A stretch of DNA of 64,000 bases from Sphingobium lactosutens (GTDB taxonomy: Bacteria > Pseudomonadota > Alphaproteobacteria > Sphingomonadales > Sphingomonadaceae), in NCBI RefSeq assembly GCF_013393185.1, contig NZ_QJQX01000022.1, positions 1 to 64,000 on the forward strand, in the 5' to 3' direction. The position numbers and the translations under genes are program-made. The notes under the pieces were generated by a model. It had not been told where the DNA came from. It searched no databases and saw nothing but the letters and a program-made list of their open reading frames with translations. Positions 60,028-64,000 of the stretch are shown in pieces. Within the stretch, counting starts at the first letter, position 1. Each line of letters starts with the position of its first letter.

Positions 60028-61580
60028 TGGACGATATTTCTGCCCTTTCGCGGCGCGGGCTGATCGGTGCGGGGCTTAGCGCAGGTCTGGGCCTTGGGGC
60101 CGGGCTGCTGCTGCCTGACAGTGCTCTGGCCGCCAGCAAGCCCCGTCGCGGCGGACGCATCCGCGTCGCTAGCCTGTCCAGTTCGACCGCCGACACGCTC
60201 GATCCGGCCAAGGGCGCGCTGTCGACCGACTATGTGCGCCATTATATGCTCTATAACGGGCTGACCGAGATGGGCGGCGACCTGATCGCCCGCCCTGCCC
60301 TGGCCGAAAGGATCGTCAGCAACGACCAGACGGTCTGGCACATCAGGCTGCGCAGGGGCGTGACCTTCCATGACGGCGCAAGCCTGACGAGCGAGGACGT
60401 CGTCTGGTCGCTGCTGCGGCATAAAGACCCTGCGGTGGGATCGAAGCTTGCCACCATCGCCGAGCAGTTCGCTGAGGTCAGGGCGGCAGGCAAGCAGGAC
60501 GTCGTCATCCGCCTGACCGGTCCCAATGCCGACCTGCCCGCTATTCTCGCCCAGTCCCATTTCCTGATCCTGCGCGCGGGCACGAAGGATTTCCGCACCG
60601 CCAACGGCACCGGTCCCTATATGGTCAGCCAGTTCCGGCCGGGCGTACGGACGCTGGTGCGGCGTAATCCGAATTACTGGAAAACGGGCAAGGCCTGGCT
60701 GGACGAGATCGAACTGATCGGCATTCCCGACGAGGTGAGCCGGGTCAATGCGCTGCTGTCAGGTGACGTACAGCTGGTGATCGCGGTCAATCCGCGATCG
60801 ACCAGGCGGATCATGGCGTCGCGCGGCCATGCGCTGCTGGAAACGCAATCGGGCCTCTACACCAACCTCATCATGCGGCAGGATCAGTTGCCGACCGGCA
60901 ACGCCCATTTCGTCGCGGCGATGAAATATCTGTTCGACCGGCCGCTGATCAAGCGGGCGCTCTATCGCGGTTATGCGACGATCGCCAACGACCAGCCGAT
61001 CCCGCCCTTCCACCCCTATTATCGCAAGGATCTGCCGCAGACGGCGCTGGATCTGGACAAGGCGCGCTGGCATCTGCAACGCGCGGGCCTGTCCGGCGTC
61101 CGGCTGCCGATCTATGCGTCTCCGGCGGCGGACGGATCGGTCGACATGGCGTCGATCCTGCAGGAATATGGGTCGCGCGTCGGCCTGAACCTGGCAGTCA
61201 ACCGGGTGCCGGCGGACGGTTACTGGTCGACCCACTGGATGAAGCATCCGCTCGGCTTCGGCAACACCAACCCGCGCCCGACCGCCGACCTGTTGTTCAG
61301 CCTCTTCTACAAGTCCGATGCGGCCTGGAACGAGAGCGGATGGAAGAATCCGCGCTTCGACCGGTTGCTGCTGGAGGCGCGCGGCGAGGCCGATCAGGCG
61401 CGGCGCAAGCAGCTTTATGGCGAAATGCAGGGGCTGGTCCATGATCGTTGCGGGGTCGGCATCCCAGTCTTCATCAGCCTGATCGACGGCTATGACCGAC
61501 GGCTAAAGGGGCTGCGGCCGGTGTCGCTGGGCGGCCTGATGGGCTATCAATTCGCCGAACATGTATGGTGGGAAGGCTGA
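60027..61580 (+). CDS. ABC transporter substrate-binding protein, family 5 (DppA-like)
   Basis: 517-residue periplasmic binding protein. The start at 60027 gives MDDISALSRRGLIGAGLSAG, a twin-arginine signal. The SBP-5 signature LRRGVTFHDGASLTSEDVVWSL is near residues 112-133 and DYDRR-type C-terminal segments follow. It binds peptides, opines or similar ligands. First component of a complete importer with two permeases and an ATPase, coupled to the oxidase gene upstream. Confidence 0.88.
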   Translation: MDDISALSRRGLIGAGLSAGLGLGAGLLLPDSALAASKPRRGGRIRVASLSSSTADTLDPAKGALSTDYVRHYMLYNGLTEMGGDLIARPALAERIVSNDQTVWHIRLRRGVTFHDGASLTSEDVVWSLLRHKDPAVGSKLATIAEQFAEVRAAGKQDVVIRLTGPNADLPAILAQSHFLILRAGTKDFRTANGTGPYMVSQFRPGVRTLVRRNPNYWKTGKAWLDEIELIGIPDEVSRVNALLSGDVQLVIAVNPRSTRRIMASRGHALLETQSGLYTNLIMRQDQLPTGNAHFVAAMKYLFDRPLIKRALYRGYATIANDQPIPPFHPYYRKDLPQTALDLDKARWHLQRAGLSGVRLPIYASPAADGSVDMASILQEYGSRVGLNLAVNRVPADGYWSTHWMKHPLGFGNTNPRPTADLLFSLFYKSDAAWNESGWKNPRFDRLLLEARGEADQARRKQLYGEMQGLVHDRCGVGIPVFISLIDGYDRRLKGLRPVSLGGLMGYQFAEHVWWEG

Positions 61581-62560
61581 TGGCGGGCGCTTCGACTTCC
61601 AGCGGCGCAAAGGCCGCACTCGTCCTGATCGGCCAGCGCCTTGCTTCGTCGCTGCTGACGCTGTTGCTGGTGTCGGTGACAATCTTCGTCATCGCGCAAC
61701 TGCTTCCGGGCGACGCCGCGCAGGAAGCGCTGGGCCAGAGCGCGACGGCGGAGCAGGTCGCAGCGCTGCGGCACGAGATGGGCCTCGATCAGCCTGCGCC
61801 GGTCCGCTACATCAGCTGGCTGACGGGGATGGTGAGCGGCGATCCGGGCCAGTCGCTGGTCGCCGGCATGCCGGTGTCCGAAGTCATTTCCAGCCGCCTG
61901 CCCAACAGCCTGCTGCTCGCCGCATTGACGGCGCTGGTCGCGGTGCCGGTGGCGCTGGCGATCGGCATCGGATCGGCGATGAACCGGGGCGGACGGCTTG
62001 ATCGCGCGCTCAACATCAGCACTTTGTCGATGGTGGCGGTACCTGAATTTCTGGTCGCGACGATCGCCGTGCTGATCTTCTCGGTCAAGCTGCGCTGGCT
62101 GCCCTCGATCGCGCTTGCGTCCGACGAGATGAGCTGGGGCGACTATCTGCGCGGCGCGGCCATGCCGATCCTGTGCCTCAGCATCGTCGTCATCGCCCAG
62201 ATGGCACGGATGACGCGGGCGGCGGTGATCGACCAGATGGACCGACCTTATGTCGAGATGGCGCTGCTGAAGGGCGTCGCACCGGTGCAGATCGTCCTGA
62301 AGCACATCATGCCCAATGCGATCGCGCCGATCGTCAACGCCATGGCGCTGAGCCTGTCCTACCTGCTGGGCGGGGCGGTGATCGTGGAAACCATCTTCAA
62401 CTATCCGGGGCTTGCCAGCCTGATGGTCAATGCCGTCACCAGCCGCGACATGCCGCTGCTCCAGGCCTGCGCGATGATCTTCTGCGCCGCCTATCTGATC
62501 CTGATGCTGATCGCGGACGTGACCGCGATCCTCGCCAACCCAAGGCTGCGCGCGCAATGA
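61580..62560 (+). CDS. ABC permease (DppB-like)
   Basis: 326-residue inner-membrane permease with six helices. The start is the ATG overlapping the upstream TGA (TGATGG). The EAA loop is in EMALLKGVAPVQIVLKHIMPN near residue 230. The Asp/Gly-rich LLPGDAAQEAL segment after helix 1 is typical of dipeptide permease B proteins. Confidence 0.9.
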   Translation: MAGASTSSGAKAALVLIGQRLASSLLTLLLVSVTIFVIAQLLPGDAAQEALGQSATAEQVAALRHEMGLDQPAPVRYISWLTGMVSGDPGQSLVAGMPVSEVISSRLPNSLLLAALTALVAVPVALAIGIGSAMNRGGRLDRALNISTLSMVAVPEFLVATIAVLIFSVKLRWLPSIALASDEMSWGDYLRGAAMPILCLSIVVIAQMARMTRAAVIDQMDRPYVEMALLKGVAPVQIVLKHIMPNAIAPIVNAMALSLSYLLGGAVIVETIFNYPGLASLMVNAVTSRDMPLLQACAMIFCAAYLILMLIADVTAILANPRLRAQ

Positions 62561-63384
62561 TGGCACGGTCGATCAAGGGGGCGATTGCCCTGCCGCTGTC
62601 GGGCAAGATCGGCCTGACGCTGGTCCTCTTCTGGATCCTGGCCGCGCTGATCGGGCCGATGCTGGCACCCTATCCGGTCGGCGCCTTCGTTGCCTTTGAC
62701 GTGTTCGACGGTTCGTCGGGCGCCCATTGGCTGGGCAGCGACTATCTGGGCCGCGACGTGCTGAGCCGATTGCTGTGGGGCGCGCGCTATACGGTGGCGC
62801 TGGCCGCCGCCGCCGCCTTGCTGGCGAGCACGACCGGCACGGCGCTGGCGCTGACCGCCGCGGTGGGCGGGCCGAAGGTCGACGAACCGCTGTCGCGCTT
62901 CATGGACATGCTGATCTCCATCCCGTCCAAGATCTTTTCGCTGGTGCTGGTGGCGGCGTTCGGATCGTCGCTGCCGCTGCTGCTGCTGATCGCGGCGATC
63001 ACCTATGTGCCGGGCAATTACCGCATCGCCCGCGCGCTGGCGGTGAACCTCGCGCAAATGGACTATGTGCAGGTTGCGAAGGCGCGGGGCGAGGGACGGT
63101 TCCATATCGCCATCGCCGAAGTGCTGCCCAACATGATCCATCCGCTGCTTGCCGATTTCGGGCTGCGCTTCGTTTTTATCGTTCTGCTGCTGTCGGGCCT
63201 CTCCTTTCTGGGCCTTGGCGTGCAGCCGCCAGACGCGGACCTCGGATCGCTGGTGCGCGAGAATATTTCGGGGCTGGGCGAAGGGGCGCTCGCCATCCTG
63301 GCGCCGGCCGTTGCGATCGCAACGCTGACGGTGGGGGTTAATTTGCTGATCGACGCCCTGCCGGGCAGGGGGAAGCGCAAATGA
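62557..63384 (+). CDS. ABC permease (DppC-like)
   Basis: 275-residue permease. HWLGSDYLGRDVLSRLLWGAR near residues 57-77 is the DppC hallmark, and the EAA loop (AKARGEGRFHIAIAEVLPN) is near 175. Overlaps dppB-like by four bases (ATGA) and the ATPase gene likewise. Confidence 0.9.
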   Translation: MMARSIKGAIALPLSGKIGLTLVLFWILAALIGPMLAPYPVGAFVAFDVFDGSSGAHWLGSDYLGRDVLSRLLWGARYTVALAAAAALLASTTGTALALTAAVGGPKVDEPLSRFMDMLISIPSKIFSLVLVAAFGSSLPLLLLIAAITYVPGNYRIARALAVNLAQMDYVQVAKARGEGRFHIAIAEVLPNMIHPLLADFGLRFVFIVLLLSGLSFLGLGVQPPDADLGSLVRENISGLGEGALAILAPAVAIATLTVGVNLLIDALPGRGKRK

Positions 63385-64000
63385 GTGACGCCTTCCATGT
63401 CGAGGTGAAAGACCTGTGCGTCACCGCGCGCAATGCCAAGGGCGAGACTTTCCCGATCGTCAGCGGCATCGATTTCGCGCTGAAGCGCGGCGAGGTGCTG
63501 GCGCTGATCGGGGAATCGGGGTCGGGCAAGACCACCATTGCCCTCACCCTGCTGGGCCATGCCCGGCCGGGCGCGACGATCGCGGGCGGCTCGATCCGCG
63601 TGGGCGATGTCGACATTTGCGCGCTCGATGCCAAGAGCTTGGCGCAGCTGCGCGGCAACCGCATCGCCTATATCGCGCAGAGCGCCGCGTCCGCCTTCAA
63701 CCCGTCGCGCACGATCATGGATCAGGTGGTCGAGCCGGCGCTGATCCACGACCTGATGCCGCGCGACAAGGCGGAGGCCAAGGCCGTCGAGCTGTTCAGC
63801 GCGCTCGCCCTGCCCTTCCCCGACACAATCGGATCGCGCTATCCGCACCAGCTATCCGGCGGGCAGTTGCAGCGGCTGATGGCGGCGATGGCGCTGATTA
63901 CCGATCCCGAACTCGTCATATTGGACGAGCCGACCACGGCGCTGGACGTGACGACGCAGATCGAGGTGCTGCGCGCGTTCAAAGCGGTGGTGCTGGAGCG
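63381..64000 (+). CDS. ABC ATP-binding protein (DppD-like), cut by window end
   Basis: Reading from the ATG at 63381 (overlapping the upstream TGA as ATGA) gives an open frame to the end of the window, ~206 residues. Walker A GESGSGKTT is near residue 42, the signature LSGGQLQRL near 158 and Walker B LVILDEPTTALD near 178. The C-terminal oligopeptide-type extension lies outside the window, and a second ATPase may follow. Confidence 0.9.
   Translation, partial: MSDAFHVEVKDLCVTARNAKGETFPIVSGIDFALKRGEVLALIGESGSGKTTIALTLLGHARPGATIAGGSIRVGDVDICALDAKSLAQLRGNRIAYIAQSAASAFNPSRTIMDQVVEPALIHDLMPRDKAEAKAVELFSALALPFPDTIGSRYPHQLSGGQLQRLMAAMALITDPELVILDEPTTALDVTTQIEVLRAFKAVVLE

Overview
The window looks like chromosome of a sphingomonad (Sphingobium, Novosphingobium or Sphingomonas type, Alphaproteobacteria). 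It is GC-rich, has three large TonB-dependent receptors of the sphingomonad style, carries a FerA/FerB/LigM set as known from Sphingobium sp. SYK-6, and has a Tat-exported relative of Zymomonas glucose-fructose oxidoreductase. No rRNA, tRNA, CRISPR array, complete insertion sequence or prophage was seen.

Layout. (1) 0.16-8.03 kb, minus strand: a scavenging operon of PaiB-like flavoprotein, Tat-exported amidohydrolase, TonB receptor and a beta-propeller/amidohydrolase. (2) 8.16-8.84 kb: fused gene remnants catB'-pcaF'-pcaD'. (3) 8.9-24.7 kb: a sugar-acid and polysaccharide block with Gfo-type oxidoreductase, gluconolactonase, a HTH-only LuxR protein, GntP, a FadR-type regulator, gluconokinase, and two paralogous ~1000-residue beta-helix enzymes on either side of a 990-residue TonB receptor. 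(4) 24.7-26.6 kb: an intact aromatic-type outer-membrane channel beside a decayed phenol hydroxylase reductase and the tail of a LysR regulator, which looks like the scar of a deleted phenol operon. (5) 26.7-50.2 kb: a lignin-monomer block with a MocR regulator, a VAO-type flavoenzyme with a c-type cytochrome, hydroxycinnamoyl-CoA hydratase/lyase, a MetE-like protein, an IclR regulator, LigM O-demethylase, MetF, PurU, FolD and FolB, two MFS transporters, two MarR regulators, SnoaL/SDR/DUF3237 proteins, an NDP-forming feruloyl-CoA synthetase and an aldehyde dehydrogenase. (6) 50.4-57.8 kb: a predicted metal-uptake operon (DUF4198, small periplasmic protein, HupE/UreJ-like, anchor protein, DUF1624), a siderophore-type TonB receptor and a PepSY/GhrA chimera. 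(7) 58.1-64 kb: HAD, FAD oxidase and a dipeptide-type ABC importer that runs off the window.

How it works together (inference from families and gene order). Ferulate is activated by FerA and cleaved by the FerB/HCHL protein to vanillin. The aldehyde dehydrogenase gives vanillate and LigM moves the methyl group to tetrahydrofolate. MetF, FolD and PurU can return methyl-THF to THF with release of formate. In the sugar block, glucose freed outside the cytoplasm could be oxidised to gluconolactone and gluconate in the periplasm, imported by GntP and phosphorylated by gluconokinase.

The strongest new observations are regulatory and evolutionary. Two palindromes recur across the lignin block: TAACGATCGTTA at three promoters, and a 19-bp element TTGTRYGCYRRNGAYACAN at four promoters, namely those of hydratase/lyase, synthetase, MarR/aldehyde dehydrogenase and an aromatic-acid transporter. 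They suggest two interleaved regulons, perhaps one per MarR protein. Separately, three loci look like deletion scars that joined unrelated genes: catB/pcaF/pcaD, lysR/dmpP and PepSY/ghrA. Two of these are losses of ortho-cleavage and phenol catabolism beside an intact lignin-monomer route.
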